The notes under the pieces were generated by a model, which saw only the letters and a program-made list of their open reading frames with translations, searched no databases and was not told the origin of the DNA. A stretch of 64,000 nt of DNA from Candidatus Poseidoniales archaeon (GTDB lineage: Archaea > Thermoplasmatota > Poseidoniia > Poseidoniales > Thalassarchaeaceae): positions 43,337 through 107,336 of the forward strand of contig DUAE01000033.1 of NCBI GenBank assembly GCA_012960975.1, written 5' to 3'. The translations under genes and the position numbers were made by a program. Below, piece after piece: positions 45,117 to 54,842 of this stretch (its first letter is position 1; each line of letters starts with the position of its first letter).

Positions 45117-45659
45117 ATGTTAGATGAATTCACTAAACGCCTACGAGACACAGTTCGAACAATTCCAGATTTCCCTATCGAGGGCATTCAGTTTCGGGAC
45201 ATAACACCAGTATTATCTAATGGTAAATTACTCTCAGAAATCACAGATCGCTTTGTCAAGGAGATGAAGGAACGAAATTGGCAACCCGATGTGGTAGTTG
45301 GTCCAGAATCTCGTGGATTCATCTTCGGGGCACTTTTGGCGGCAAAATTAGGAATAGCTTTTGTGCCGGTAAGAAAGCCCGGTAAACTCCCTCACGCAAT
45401 AATTCGAGAGGAATATTCATTGGAATATGGGACCAATGTTATAGAAATTCATAAAGACGCAATAACACCTGGCCAAAAAGTCGTGATCATTGATGATTTA
45501 CTCGCTACTGGGGGCACAGTTCGTGCATGCCATCGGCTTTGCAATCGATTAGATGCAAACATACTCGGAAACTTATTTGTCATCGAATTAGAAGGCCTCG
45601 GTGGCTCAGAAAGCTTGGATCCCACCGAGTCGATTTCTTTGATAAAATTCCCAGCATAG
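45117..45659 (+). CDS. apt: Adenine phosphoribosyltransferase
   Basis: Converts adenine and PRPP to AMP. The PRPP-binding loop is VVIIDDLLATGGT (119-131). Supporting motifs are FPIEGIQFRDITPVL, GPESRGFIFG and VPVRKPGKLP, with a REEYSLEYG flexible loop. The 180-residue length is typical for Apt. It sits behind the AzgA-type permease gene and forms a two-gene salvage unit. Apt-like proteins in archaea can have other specificities, but this set of motifs favours adenine. Confidence 0.92.
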   Translation: MLDEFTKRLRDTVRTIPDFPIEGIQFRDITPVLSNGKLLSEITDRFVKEMKERNWQPDVVVGPESRGFIFGALLAAKLGIAFVPVRKPGKLPHAIIREEYSLEYGTNVIEIHKDAITPGQKVVIIDDLLATGGTVRACHRLCNRLDANILGNLFVIELEGLGGSESLDPTESISLIKFPA

Positions 45660-45728
45660 TATTTTGTAATTGATAACAGAACCCCGATTCTTTCAAAGGG
45701 GTCTCTGCTTTCCCAATAGAAGATAACA

Positions 45729-46262
45729 ATGGCAGACGCGCCACCTTCGCCGCCTCCTCCGCCGAAGCGACCGCCGAAGGCAAGGCCCGCAAAACCACCA
45801 ATGCCTCCCGCCCCAGCCAAGGCGCCAAAAAAATCTCCACCCCCTCCACTAGCTCAACCCAAAACAGCCCCTCCACCTCCACCGAAGCGAAAACAGAAAC
45901 CAGCCCCTCCTCGAAAAGGCAAACGCCCTGCACCGAAAGGCAGGCCGCAGAAACCGTCTGGAAAACGAAGGAGAAAAAACCCTCCTGCTAAAAAGAAAGG
46001 CCGCAGGATAAAAATCAAACTCGGCTTAAGGGCAAAAAAAATCGATGAAGAAGAAGATACATACACGGACCAAATCGGCTGGACAGCAACCGATAATATT
46101 CTCGACGCGTATGAAGAAGAAGAATCTAAGGAGCCAGAAATAATCAGTCATCAATGTAGTATGTGTGGTTCAATAATGCAAATCCCTCGGCCATCCCTTG
46201 AACGATACAAAGTCATCTGCGCTTATTCTGAGTGTGGGCATTCAGATATGATGGGCGTATAA
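45729..46262 (+). CDS. Pro/Lys-rich protein with C-terminal zinc ribbon
   Basis: Residues ~1-95 are almost entirely Pro, Ala, Lys and Arg, certainly disordered and strongly basic. An acidic linker (IDEEEDTYTDQ...EEEESKEPE) follows. The C-terminus has Cys-Ser-Met-Cys-Gly and a second Cys...Cys-Gly-His pair (SMCGSIMQI, YSECGHSD), typical of a small zinc ribbon. This resembles an archaeal nucleic-acid-binding protein with a histone-like tail. Function unknown. It follows apt by 69 nt. Confidence 0.65.
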   Translation: MADAPPSPPPPPKRPPKARPAKPPMPPAPAKAPKKSPPPPLAQPKTAPPPPPKRKQKPAPPRKGKRPAPKGRPQKPSGKRRRKNPPAKKKGRRIKIKLGLRAKKIDEEEDTYTDQIGWTATDNILDAYEEEESKEPEIISHQCSMCGSIMQIPRPSLERYKVICAYSECGHSDMMGV

Positions 46263-46269
46263 TTAGTAT

Positions 46270-47037
46270 TCAAAAACCAACCAAATCCATTAATCTTTTT
46301 ACCGCCGCAAGCAATAAGACTGCCACCAATATCTTTCTGACTATTGATTGATTGGCAGAGGCAGAACCTAATTTAGAACCGAACAACCCTCCAATAATTA
46401 CCATAGGAATTGCAAGTATAATTAACTCAGAATCTAATAGAATGCCATTTACAGATGCACTTCCAATAAGGCCGGCAGCAGAATTTACCCAAATGAAAGC
46501 CGCCGATGTTGCGGCGGCCATTTTTGGCGTAGCCCATCCTCTAAGCATTAGAAGAGGAGATAGGAGTATGCCTCCACCAATACCGACAACCCCACTAATC
46601 AGGCCGATTCCGGCCCCCCACGGTAAAATCACTTTCCAGCTAGGGGGCCGAATAGATGTGTCGTAATCTTCAGATTTTGAGGTAAAGAGACGCATTGCAG
46701 CCAATATCAAAATTAGTGAAAGAAGCAAATCATATGCATTGCCCGTAACGGCCAAGTATCCACCAATAAATGCCATCGGTACACTTGCAAGAACGAATGG
46801 AACTGTGAGTGCCGAACGATGGTGCCCGAGTGAATGGAAATGATAGAATGAAATTGCTGCGACAATCAAATTCAAACTCCATGCGTGTTGCTTTAACCAG
46901 CCCGGATCATTCATCGCGAATGCAGATAAAGAGAGGATTGCGAGATATCCGGAACCACCACCATGTCCTACAGATGAGTATAGTGCTGCAACGACTCCGA
47001 GGGATAAAATCAGAATAACTAATTCTACATCGAGCAC
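46270..47037 (-). CDS. TauE/SafE-family permease
   Basis: A polytopic exporter-type membrane protein (about 8 helices, 255 residues). The two halves carry SSVGHGGGSGYLAILSL and GVVGIGGGILLSPLLML, the repeated Gly-rich signature of the TauE/SafE/YfcA group. Known members move sulfite, sulfonates or organic acids, so the substrate is uncertain. The start is GTG 47037. Tail-to-tail with the zinc-ribbon gene (7-nt gap), divergent from moeA. Confidence 0.85.
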   Translation of the reverse strand: MLDVELVILILSLGVVAALYSSVGHGGGSGYLAILSLSAFAMNDPGWLKQHAWSLNLIVAAISFYHFHSLGHHRSALTVPFVLASVPMAFIGGYLAVTGNAYDLLLSLILILAAMRLFTSKSEDYDTSIRPPSWKVILPWGAGIGLISGVVGIGGGILLSPLLMLRGWATPKMAAATSAAFIWVNSAAGLIGSASVNGILLDSELIILAIPMVIIGGLFGSKLGSASANQSIVRKILVAVLLLAAVKRLMDLVGF

Positions 47038-47088
47038 ATTCGAACCGATACAGGAAGAACACTTGAACTAAACGCCACCTCAACGGTC

Positions 47089-48297
47089 GTGGAGAAAGGA
47101 GTATCTGTCGAGCGTGCCATTGAATTGGCTTGTAAATCGACAATGAATTTAGGTACTGAAACAGTCGACTTATCAAAATTGTATGGTCGCACCCTTGCCG
47201 AATCGTTGAACTCAAAAGTTGACGACCCACGATTCGATAACTCCGCAATGGATGGATGGGCAGTATGTTCTTCAGATTTTTTGAATGAAATTACAGTTTT
47301 GAAAATAGTGGGTACAAGTAAAGCAGGAGGCAAACAACCACCTGAAATCAGAACAGGTCAGGCTTGCCAAATTATGACAGGAGCCCCAATGCCTGCTGGC
47401 GCCGATGCGATTGTCGTCGTCGAAAATAGTCAAGTCAAGGGTGACAAAGTTACTTTGATCGGCCCAGCGAACAAGAATTACATTCGTAAAAAGTCGGAAA
47501 ATTTGTTGAGGGGGGAAGAAACCCTATCTGCAGGTACAAGAATGTCCGCGGCATCGATTTCCCTGACGGCGACGATGGGTTTCGCCGAGGTTAAAGTAGT
47601 AAAAAAACCAAAAATTGCAATTATTAGTACTGGTGATGAACTTAAATCTCCAGGCGCTGAGTTATTGCCTGGTGAAATTTACGAGTCTAACTCATATGGA
47701 ATTAGTGTATTAATTGATAAAATGGGTGGCCATGCGATTCGATTTGAACCAGTAACAGATTCAGTCAATTCCCTAAGGGAGGCACTGACTGCCGCTGCAT
47801 CTGAATGCGATGCTATTTTGACTAGTGGTGGAGTTAGTATGGGCGAATGGGATTTCGTAAGAAAATTAATGGAGGAAGAGGGCGATATGAAATTCTGGCG
47901 AATCCAAATGCGTCCTGGAGGGCCGCCCCTTTTTGGTGAATGGAATGGCGTACCAATTTTTGGATTACCCGGAAATCCTGTAAGCAGCCACGTCGTCTTT
48001 TTGATGATAGTGGCACCATGGATTTCTTTTAATTTAGGTTCAGGGGCGCACGCAAACGCTCTTGGTAAATATGTGCGGGCGAAATTACAAGATCCAATCG
48101 CAGGGGCAAAAAATAAAATTTGTTTGCGACGAATCAAAATTACTTCTAAAAACGACGAATTAATTGCTACTACGCACACCCATCAAGGTAGTGGCAATAT
48201 ACACAGTCTAGTCGCTCACAATGCGCTATCTATCCTCCCCCCTGGCATCGATGCAAGGGCAGGAGAAAATATTGATGCTTTCTGGTGGAACGAATAA
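47089..48297 (+). CDS. moeA: Molybdopterin molybdotransferase MoeA
   Basis: Inserts molybdate into adenylated molybdopterin. It has the N-terminal FDNSAMDGWAV motif (residues ~50-60) and GQACQIMTGAPMPAGADAIV. The MPT-binding core has IISTGDELKSPG, LTSGGVSMGEWD and FGLPGNPVSS. The 402-residue length is normal. GTG start at 47089. Together with mobA (1.2 kb) it gives two steps of the Mo-cofactor pathway. No moaA, moaC or molybdate transporter is in the window. Confidence 0.93.
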   Translation: MEKGVSVERAIELACKSTMNLGTETVDLSKLYGRTLAESLNSKVDDPRFDNSAMDGWAVCSSDFLNEITVLKIVGTSKAGGKQPPEIRTGQACQIMTGAPMPAGADAIVVVENSQVKGDKVTLIGPANKNYIRKKSENLLRGEETLSAGTRMSAASISLTATMGFAEVKVVKKPKIAIISTGDELKSPGAELLPGEIYESNSYGISVLIDKMGGHAIRFEPVTDSVNSLREALTAAASECDAILTSGGVSMGEWDFVRKLMEEEGDMKFWRIQMRPGGPPLFGEWNGVPIFGLPGNPVSSHVVFLMIVAPWISFNLGSGAHANALGKYVRAKLQDPIAGAKNKICLRRIKITSKNDELIATTHTHQGSGNIHSLVAHNALSILPPGIDARAGENIDAFWWNE

Positions 48298-48369
48298 TTT
48301 TATTATTCTTTGAACCATGAATTCAAGGGCAGCCAATATCACGCTTAACCTGCGCGAGGGGATTAGGAC

Positions 48370-51351
48370 GTGGCGGACGAGAATAATAATCGCCACTTAG
48401 ATCGGGGGTGGATCGAGGTTCGCGGCGCTCGAACTCATAATCTGAAGAATATCGACGTTAGTATTCCACGAGGAAAATTTGTCGTGATTTCTGGTGTTTC
48501 GGGTAGTGGAAAATCTAGCTTAGCATTTGATACACTCTATGCTGAAGGGCAGCGGCGGTATGTCGAAAGTTTGAGCTCATACGCCAGACAATTCCTTGGA
48601 CAAATGAAAAAGCCAGATTGCGACTCTATCGAGGGGCTCTCTCCTGCAATCAGTATCGATCAAAAACAAGGAAGCCATAACCCTCGCTCAACCGTTGCAA
48701 CAGTTACTGAAATTATGGATTATATGCGACTGCTATGGGCTCGAGTAGGGATTCCTCATTGCCCCGAATGTGGCGATGAGGTTGCCCGTCGAACCGTCCA
48801 AGAAATTGTTGATGATGTTTTGTGGCGATTCGAAGGTCACGCGGTTGCAGTGTGGAGCCCAGTAATCCGTAATCGAAAAGGCACACACGCAGATTTGTTT
48901 TCAGGATTAGTCGAGCAGGGTTATCTTGAAGGAGTGGTAAATGGGCGAGAGGTTAGTTTTGAAAATCCCCCCATTTTAGAAAAAAATCTTCGTCACGATA
49001 TCGATGTCAGAATCGATCGATTACGATTGATTAGAGAGAATCGACAGCGCCTAACCGAGGGGGTTGAAACAGGAATAAGGCTTGGTGGCGGCACCATTGC
49101 AGTTGAAAGTCTTGAATCGGTCAAACCAGAGGAGGGCTCTGATATTTCTGACCAAAAATTCAAAACCCAACAAGGTGAAAAAATCCCCTATTCCGAAGAA
49201 TTTGCTTGTCCAAAACACGGGGCATTTTTGCCAGAAATGACACCGCGTGTATTTTCTTTCAACAACCCATTGGGAGCTTGCCCAACCTGTCAAGGATTGG
49301 GCATACAGAGGGAATTTTCCGCGGATCTAGTAATCGATCGAACAGCAACAGTTGCTGAAGGATGCATTAGACCATTTCGTAGCTCGATGATGTCGGGGTG
49401 GTATCGCACGCAAATGAAACATGTTTGCGAACATTATGGATACTCACCCGACATCAGATTTGGTGAATTGGATGAAGATGCCCAAGATGTGTTATTGCAT
49501 GGGAGTGGAAGTACAGCAATACACTTCGAATTTACTTCTGAAAAAGGTTCCTCCTATCGAATGGTAAGGCCCTGGGAAGGTGTGTTTGCTCGCATTCGTC
49601 GAACTTATACTGAAACCGGCTCAGACAGAACCCGTTCTCGCTTGGCAGCTTTCATGAATGATGAGCCATGCCTGGATTGCGATGGCCAAAAATTCAATTC
49701 CGCGGTTAGCCGAGTAACGGTCGGTAAAGTATCACTTCCCGCAATTTCTTCTTGTAGTGTCCTAGAAGCCTTAGCGGTTGTTCAGCATTGGCGCTCGGGC
49801 GAGTCTGATGAAACATGGAAAAAACTCGATAGACAAAAACCAAACAGCCCGACGATATCACAAGCCGAACAACTTGACGAGCGTTCGATCTTCATAGGTA
49901 CGGAAATTATCAAGGAAATTGAATCACGATTGAAATTTCTCGCTCAAGTCGGCCTAGACTATCTTACTCTAGATAGAAGGGCGAGCACATTATCTGGCGG
50001 CGAGTCTCAACGAATTCGCCTTGCTACTCAAATCGGAACGAGATTAACGGGGGTTATGTATGTACTCGACGAACCGAGTATAGGGCTACACCCACGTGAT
50101 AATGGGCGACTTCTAGAGACACTCCGCGAACTCACAACTCTTGGCAATACATTGCTTGTAGTTGAGCATGATGAGGCAACTTTGCGCCAAGCAGATTGGC
50201 TAGTTGACATCGGCCCCGGGGCCGGTAAACAAGGTGGTCGGGTACTCGTGAGTGGCGACATCGATGAATTATTATCACACAAAGAAAGCGTGACTGGGGC
50301 CTACTTGTCTGGTAAAAAGTCAATTCCAATACCAAAAGATAGAATCAAACCAACGAAAGATATGTGGCTAAAGATTAACGGAGCTAGGCAGAATAATCTT
50401 CAAGATATTGATGTTGCAATTCCGCTTGGTTGCATGGTCTCAATTACAGGAGTTTCCGGCTCAGGTAAATCCTCCCTAATCGCTTCCACACTTGCCCCCG
50501 CTCTATTGAGAGCCTTACACGGAAGTGACAGCTCACCTGGAAAACACGATTCCATCGAGGGCGTCGAACATATTGACAAAACCATAGTCATCAACCAAGC
50601 TCCCATTGGCCGCACCCCTCGTTCGAATGCTGCTACTTATACGGGGGCATTTGGGCCGATTAGAGATCTATTTACTGAAACAATCCTTGCGAAAGAGAGA
50701 GGATACAAACCAGGTCAATTTTCTTTCAATGTCAAAGGAGGGAGGTGCGAATCTTGCAAAGGAGCAGGTTCGATGAAACTTGAAATGAATTTCCTTCCCG
50801 ATGTTTGGGTAACTTGCGATATCTGTAAAGGAAAGCGCTATACTAGGGAAACATTGGAAGTGACTTGGAGAGGAAAAACCATACATGAAGTTCTAGAAAT
50901 GTCAGTGGTAGAATCTTGTGAATTTTTCAAAAATCAAAAAAGAATTTATCGAATTCTTTCAACTTTAGAAGATGTTGGTTTAGGATATATTCGGCTCGGC
51001 CAGCCAGCAACAACACTCTCTGGTGGTGAGGCACAACGAGTAAAATTAGCAAGTGAATTACATCGGCCAACTCGAAGCCACACAATCTACATTCTAGATG
51101 AGCCGACGACCGGACTCTCTATGGCGGACGTTCACCAATTGATCGAAGTTCTTTTGCGGCTTCGCAGAAATGGCCACACAGTAATTGTCATCGAACACCA
51201 CTTAGATGTCGTCAAATGCGCCGATTGGGTCATTGATCTTGGCCCAGAGGGCGGCGAAATGGGCGGCTATATCGTTGCCGAAGGCACTCCAGAAGACATC
51301 GCGAACAATCCAGCGAGCCACACTGGAAAGCATCTTTTAGATATGATTTGA
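48370..51351 (+). CDS. uvrA: UvrABC damage-recognition ATPase UvrA
   Basis: Recognises bulky DNA lesions in nucleotide excision repair. It has two ABC ATPase halves: GVSGSGKSSLAFD (~41-53) and a second GVSGSGKSSLIA, two LSGGE signatures (TLSGGESQRIRLA and TLSGGEAQRVKLA), and zinc-finger cysteine pairs (CPECG; CESCKGAG...CDICKGKR). The GTG start has GAGGGG upstream. The 993-residue length is slightly above typical. uvrB and uvrC are not in the window. UvrABC in archaea is usually considered acquired from bacteria. Confidence 0.95.
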   Translation: MADENNNRHLDRGWIEVRGARTHNLKNIDVSIPRGKFVVISGVSGSGKSSLAFDTLYAEGQRRYVESLSSYARQFLGQMKKPDCDSIEGLSPAISIDQKQGSHNPRSTVATVTEIMDYMRLLWARVGIPHCPECGDEVARRTVQEIVDDVLWRFEGHAVAVWSPVIRNRKGTHADLFSGLVEQGYLEGVVNGREVSFENPPILEKNLRHDIDVRIDRLRLIRENRQRLTEGVETGIRLGGGTIAVESLESVKPEEGSDISDQKFKTQQGEKIPYSEEFACPKHGAFLPEMTPRVFSFNNPLGACPTCQGLGIQREFSADLVIDRTATVAEGCIRPFRSSMMSGWYRTQMKHVCEHYGYSPDIRFGELDEDAQDVLLHGSGSTAIHFEFTSEKGSSYRMVRPWEGVFARIRRTYTETGSDRTRSRLAAFMNDEPCLDCDGQKFNSAVSRVTVGKVSLPAISSCSVLEALAVVQHWRSGESDETWKKLDRQKPNSPTISQAEQLDERSIFIGTEIIKEIESRLKFLAQVGLDYLTLDRRASTLSGGESQRIRLATQIGTRLTGVMYVLDEPSIGLHPRDNGRLLETLRELTTLGNTLLVVEHDEATLRQADWLVDIGPGAGKQGGRVLVSGDIDELLSHKESVTGAYLSGKKSIPIPKDRIKPTKDMWLKINGARQNNLQDIDVAIPLGCMVSITGVSGSGKSSLIASTLAPALLRALHGSDSSPGKHDSIEGVEHIDKTIVINQAPIGRTPRSNAATYTGAFGPIRDLFTETILAKERGYKPGQFSFNVKGGRCESCKGAGSMKLEMNFLPDVWVTCDICKGKRYTRETLEVTWRGKTIHEVLEMSVVESCEFFKNQKRIYRILSTLEDVGLGYIRLGQPATTLSGGEAQRVKLASELHRPTRSHTIYILDEPTTGLSMADVHQLIEVLLRLRRNGHTVIVIEHHLDVVKCADWVIDLGPEGGEMGGYIVAEGTPEDIANNPASHTGKHLLDMI

Positions 51352-51403
51352 GTATCTAGGTAGGCATAAGCCTTGAGAAGGTAGGGGGGGGCGCTTCTGT
51401 TTG

Positions 51404-52144
51404 ATGTACCGTTCAGGTAACCCTGCCCTTTCAGACTCGACCTTTGATAAATCAAACTATCAGGACTCAACCTGGTGGGACGATAATTCTCAATTCATGA
51501 GTATTGAAGGGACTGTTGAAAAAACCACAATTTTATTGCTTATCACAACAACTCTAGCAATTGCAACCTACTTATTCATGCCCGTTCTTGCTATCATAGG
51601 CTTCATTGGTGGATTCATTCTCGTAATGATAATTGTTTTTTCTGGTTCAACCAATCCATTCTTGATTTGTAGTTATGCAGCCTTCGAAGGGTTGGCATTA
51701 GGAGGCATCACACGAGTTTTTGAAACATATGCCGGCTATCCTGGGATGGGAATACTTGCAGCAGCTCTAACTTTCCTTATATTAGGTGCAATGTTGTTGA
51801 TTTATCGGGCAAAAATTATCCAATGGGATCGAAATCTCGCCATCGCAGTATCTTCAGCTCTCCTTGCAATAATCCTAATTTATCTAATTTCTTTTATTGG
51901 ACTGTTTCTTGGTTTTGAGGTGCCTTTGATTCATGGAAGTGGACCAATAGGCATTGGTTTTTCTCTTTTCGTCATTGGGATAGGTGCGCTATGTCTTGTA
52001 GCAGACTTCGATTTTATTGAGAAAGGAATAGAGAGAGGGGCGCCCAAGCAACTTGAGTGGCGTGCCGCTTTCGGCCTAATGGTTACATTAATTTGGCTGT
52101 ATATTGAAATTCTCAGACTTCTCTCAAAACTATCAAGGCGCTGA
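51404..52144 (+). CDS. BI-1/YccA-family membrane protein
   Basis: A Bax inhibitor-1-like polytopic protein (246 residues). The N-terminal FRSGNP-type start (YRSGNPALS) and the C-terminal ADFDFIEKGIERGAPK-x-x-EWRAAFGLMVTLIWLYIEILRLL motif are diagnostic of the YccA/BI-1 group. About seven helices. Bacterial relatives modulate FtsH-type proteolysis or calcium leak, but the role here is unknown. ATG 51404 is preferred over the TTG immediately before it. The LysE gene follows after 4 nt. Confidence 0.88.
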   Translation: MYRSGNPALSDSTFDKSNYQDSTWWDDNSQFMSIEGTVEKTTILLLITTTLAIATYLFMPVLAIIGFIGGFILVMIIVFSGSTNPFLICSYAAFEGLALGGITRVFETYAGYPGMGILAAALTFLILGAMLLIYRAKIIQWDRNLAIAVSSALLAIILIYLISFIGLFLGFEVPLIHGSGPIGIGFSLFVIGIGALCLVADFDFIEKGIERGAPKQLEWRAAFGLMVTLIWLYIEILRLLSKLSRR

Positions 52145-52148
52145 GTGA

Positions 52149-52787
52149 ATGGAAATTGAACCAATACTCACCTTAGCTTTAGCCGGAACCACACTCGGCG
52201 TTGTTGAAGGAATAAAACCAGGTCCACTATTGACAATGGTATTTCGAGAAACTCTTTCCGGCGGTTTCAAGGCCGGTCTTTGGACTGCTGCAGCGCCAAT
52301 ATTCACTGATGGCCCACTAATTATTGTCAGCCTAATTGCGGCCGGGTGGTTAGCAACAAATCCGGCCGCCTTACTCATTATTTCAGTCGTAGGAGCACTT
52401 TTCCTCACTAAAATGGGGGTTGATTGTTTCAGTATTGAACCACCCAATTTAGACATAGGGCAAAAAGACACATCAAATTCCTTCAAACGAGGCATATTGA
52501 CGAATTTACTGAACCCTAATGTGTATGTATTTTGGTTCCTCATTGGCGGCCCTTTGATGGCTCTATATGTTGAGGTTGAACCACTTGCTCCTATTGCATA
52601 TGCTTTGACCTTCCTTCTTTCGATAATTATTACAAAATCAATTATCGCCCTTATTCTTGATAGGACGAGGGGAAATTTTTCCGAGAAGGGCTATCGAACG
52701 GCCCTCAGGGTATGCGGAATTCTCATGCTCGGCTTTTCAGCCGGCTATCTTTGGCAGGCTTGGTTATTGGCTCCGCAAGTTTTATGA
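52149..52787 (+). CDS. LysE-family amino acid exporter (first copy)
   Basis: A 212-residue polytopic exporter with the LysE/RhtB pattern. The first helix has the EGIKPGPLLTMVF segment, the usual GPxPGP-like turn. GFKAGLWTAAAPIFTDG forms the second conserved block, and NLLNPNVYVFWF the third. About six helices. It overlaps the convergent SprT gene by 6 nt at the stops. A second family member is at 62.7 kb. Confidence 0.8.
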   Translation: MEIEPILTLALAGTTLGVVEGIKPGPLLTMVFRETLSGGFKAGLWTAAAPIFTDGPLIIVSLIAAGWLATNPAALLIISVVGALFLTKMGVDCFSIEPPNLDIGQKDTSNSFKRGILTNLLNPNVYVFWFLIGGPLMALYVEVEPLAPIAYALTFLLSIIITKSIIALILDRTRGNFSEKGYRTALRVCGILMLGFSAGYLWQAWLLAPQVL

Positions 52788-53303
52788 TTGTTTAACGTCG
52801 ATTAAAACGATTTGACATTCACGGCAGCGATATCTTCCTCTTCCTCTGCGAGTACGCTGATGCTCTTTGGAGCACTGAGTGCACGTCCACAGCCATTTCG
52901 CGGCTCTTTTATGCAAATGAGTTCCAAATGATTTACCCATACCTCTGGCTTGGAGATCGGGCCACAGCGCCTCAAGATCTCGAAAAGTCTTGTCGTGACC
53001 AGCAAATCCAAGTGCGTGTAGAAATTCATGATAGAGTAGGAATGCAGCATATCGTTGCCAATCATTGGTTAATGCCGCCGGATGAACATCGACACATCGC
53101 ACATCGACCGGCCCTGAAATCTCTGATTTTCTCACCCCTTTCTGGTATCGACACACAGCATGGAGGCGTTTTGCATCTCTGCGAAGCCGCCCGAGAGGGA
53201 TATTTTGTAGTTCATTCACAGGAAGTAAACTGAGTTGAGGGATTTGATGCATGGTGTGAACCACATTTCTGGCAAGTCTAGTTAGTATCTTCTCATCATC
53301 CAT
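52782..53303 (-). CDS. SprT-like metalloprotease with zinc ribbon
   Basis: A 173-residue protein with the SprT zinc-protease motif YHEFLHALGFAGHDKTF (His92, Glu93, His96, His103). A C-terminal zinc ribbon has Cys141-x2-Cys144 and Cys160-x2-Cys163. SprT/Spartan-type proteins cleave proteins crosslinked to DNA in eukaryotes. The archaeal role is inferred only. The stop codon overlaps the LysE gene end. Confidence 0.82.
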   Translation of the reverse strand: MDDEKILTRLARNVVHTMHQIPQLSLLPVNELQNIPLGRLRRDAKRLHAVCRYQKGVRKSEISGPVDVRCVDVHPAALTNDWQRYAAFLLYHEFLHALGFAGHDKTFRDLEALWPDLQARGMGKSFGTHLHKRAAKWLWTCTQCSKEHQRTRRGRGRYRCRECQIVLIDVKQS

Positions 53304-53333
53304 TCACTAACCCCTCATTAATGCCAAATTATT

Positions 53334-54797
53334 TTAGGCGGACAAAGTAAGATTACCACCAAACGGCATCGGATCTAATGGTCCCATATCATTTCTCAAA
53401 CTCGGTCCAATTGTGAACGTTGCGAAAATCCCCTCATCAACAATATTATGGGATAATCCAAACCATGGGCGACCAAATTGGTCGATAAGAATATCAATAA
53501 AATCTCCAAATCCTCCGCACCGATTGTACCCACAATCTGCAGTAGTATCCAAAGGGTCTCCAATATCATTAATTTGAACGGTAGTAATCAATGGATTTGG
53601 ATTGAAAGCATCTGTAATCACTGAAATATATCCGTTCCATGTATTGTTCCCAGTATCTCCAAGATAAGCGAAAGCCACTCGCCCTTCTGCACCAGCAGCG
53701 AGAGCAGGAAATCCCGTGCCAATTAGCCCGGCGGGCGGGGCAATCATCATCGGATCAGACCAAGTATCACCTTCGTCTCTCGAATAGGAATAATATGGCA
53801 AATTGTCTACGCCCATCCACATCGCGTGCAGATTGTTATTTTCGTCCGGATGAATTTGAGCCTCTTCTGCATTCCAAGTGGCAGCTGTGCCAGTGGTTTC
53901 AGTTGGTAATGGGTGCTCAGTCCACGTTAGTCCGCCGTTTTTGCTACGGTAAATTGAATATCCTTCACCGCTGCATCCAGGATTCCCACGATAGAAATTT
54001 CCATCATTGGCGCCAATCATATGGCCAGTCAACCCCCCGCTATTACAATCGACGGGTGCTCCAGAAACTTCGGGCCCCCAAGTCAAACCCCCATCTTGAC
54101 TAGTGGAGCAAATTGGGTGTGGGTAATTGCCGTTAACACAGAATACCCATGTTGTTTCATGGGCTAATGCATTATATGGTGAAGACGCAATTGTTTGATG
54201 ATCTTGGACTGACCAACCAGTCGCAATAGAAGGCGGACTCCATGAATCACCATCGTCATCTGACCATTCCACTGTCATACCCAACAATGCATGCATATCG
54301 AATTTCATGATACGATCCGTCCATGGATCAACATAGACATAGGGATCATTCGAATTTGCAACAGGAGCCGTGGGCGGGTCGTATACATCTACACAAGCAT
54401 AATTTGATTTTTCGCTTAATCCAATTAATCCTGAACATTGTACGATAGCAGTTGCACCATTTTGTCCATTACCCCAACTGCTGATGTAGAGATTATTTGT
54501 CGAAGTAATCCCAATTGTCGGCTCGAAAGTTGTCATCCCAATCCCATAATATGTTCCTTGTGCACAATAAGGGGCATTATTGTCGACCAAAATTTCTGAA
54601 CCATTAATCACCGTCGAAATATTGGTCGCATCGGTCGCATTAGCAAAATGATACCATGTAGTTTGTACAATTCCCATTTCACATAGGTCGTCAAAAACAC
54701 TCTCTACCTTCACAGATTTAGGCGAATTATCACCAAAACACCCGGCGACAGCAGGCCCAATAAGTAAGAGAACGAAGGCAATCGCTGTGGTCTTCAC
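53334..54797 (-). CDS. BNR/sialidase-like lipoprotein A
   Basis: A 487-residue secreted lipoprotein. The signal peptide ends at lipobox AVAGC (Cys19). The remainder is a beta-propeller with Asp-box repeats (SDDDGDSWS, SQDGGLTWG, SKNGGLTWT, SRDEGDTWS). Such domains bind or cleave glycans, but the sialidase arginine triad cannot be confirmed by eye, so the catalytic role is unproven. It shares clear similarity with the next gene, probably a tandem duplicate. Both are on the minus strand, 45 nt apart. Confidence 0.82.
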   Translation of the reverse strand: MKTTAIAFVLLLIGPAVAGCFGDNSPKSVKVESVFDDLCEMGIVQTTWYHFANATDATNISTVINGSEILVDNNAPYCAQGTYYGIGMTTFEPTIGITSTNNLYISSWGNGQNGATAIVQCSGLIGLSEKSNYACVDVYDPPTAPVANSNDPYVYVDPWTDRIMKFDMHALLGMTVEWSDDDGDSWSPPSIATGWSVQDHQTIASSPYNALAHETTWVFCVNGNYPHPICSTSQDGGLTWGPEVSGAPVDCNSGGLTGHMIGANDGNFYRGNPGCSGEGYSIYRSKNGGLTWTEHPLPTETTGTAATWNAEEAQIHPDENNNLHAMWMGVDNLPYYSYSRDEGDTWSDPMMIAPPAGLIGTGFPALAAGAEGRVAFAYLGDTGNNTWNGYISVITDAFNPNPLITTVQINDIGDPLDTTADCGYNRCGGFGDFIDILIDQFGRPWFGLSHNIVDEGIFATFTIGPSLRNDMGPLDPMPFGGNLTLSA

Positions 54798-54842
54798 AGC
54801 CTTCGCTGACCCATCGGCTACATCAGATAACCGGAAAAAACA

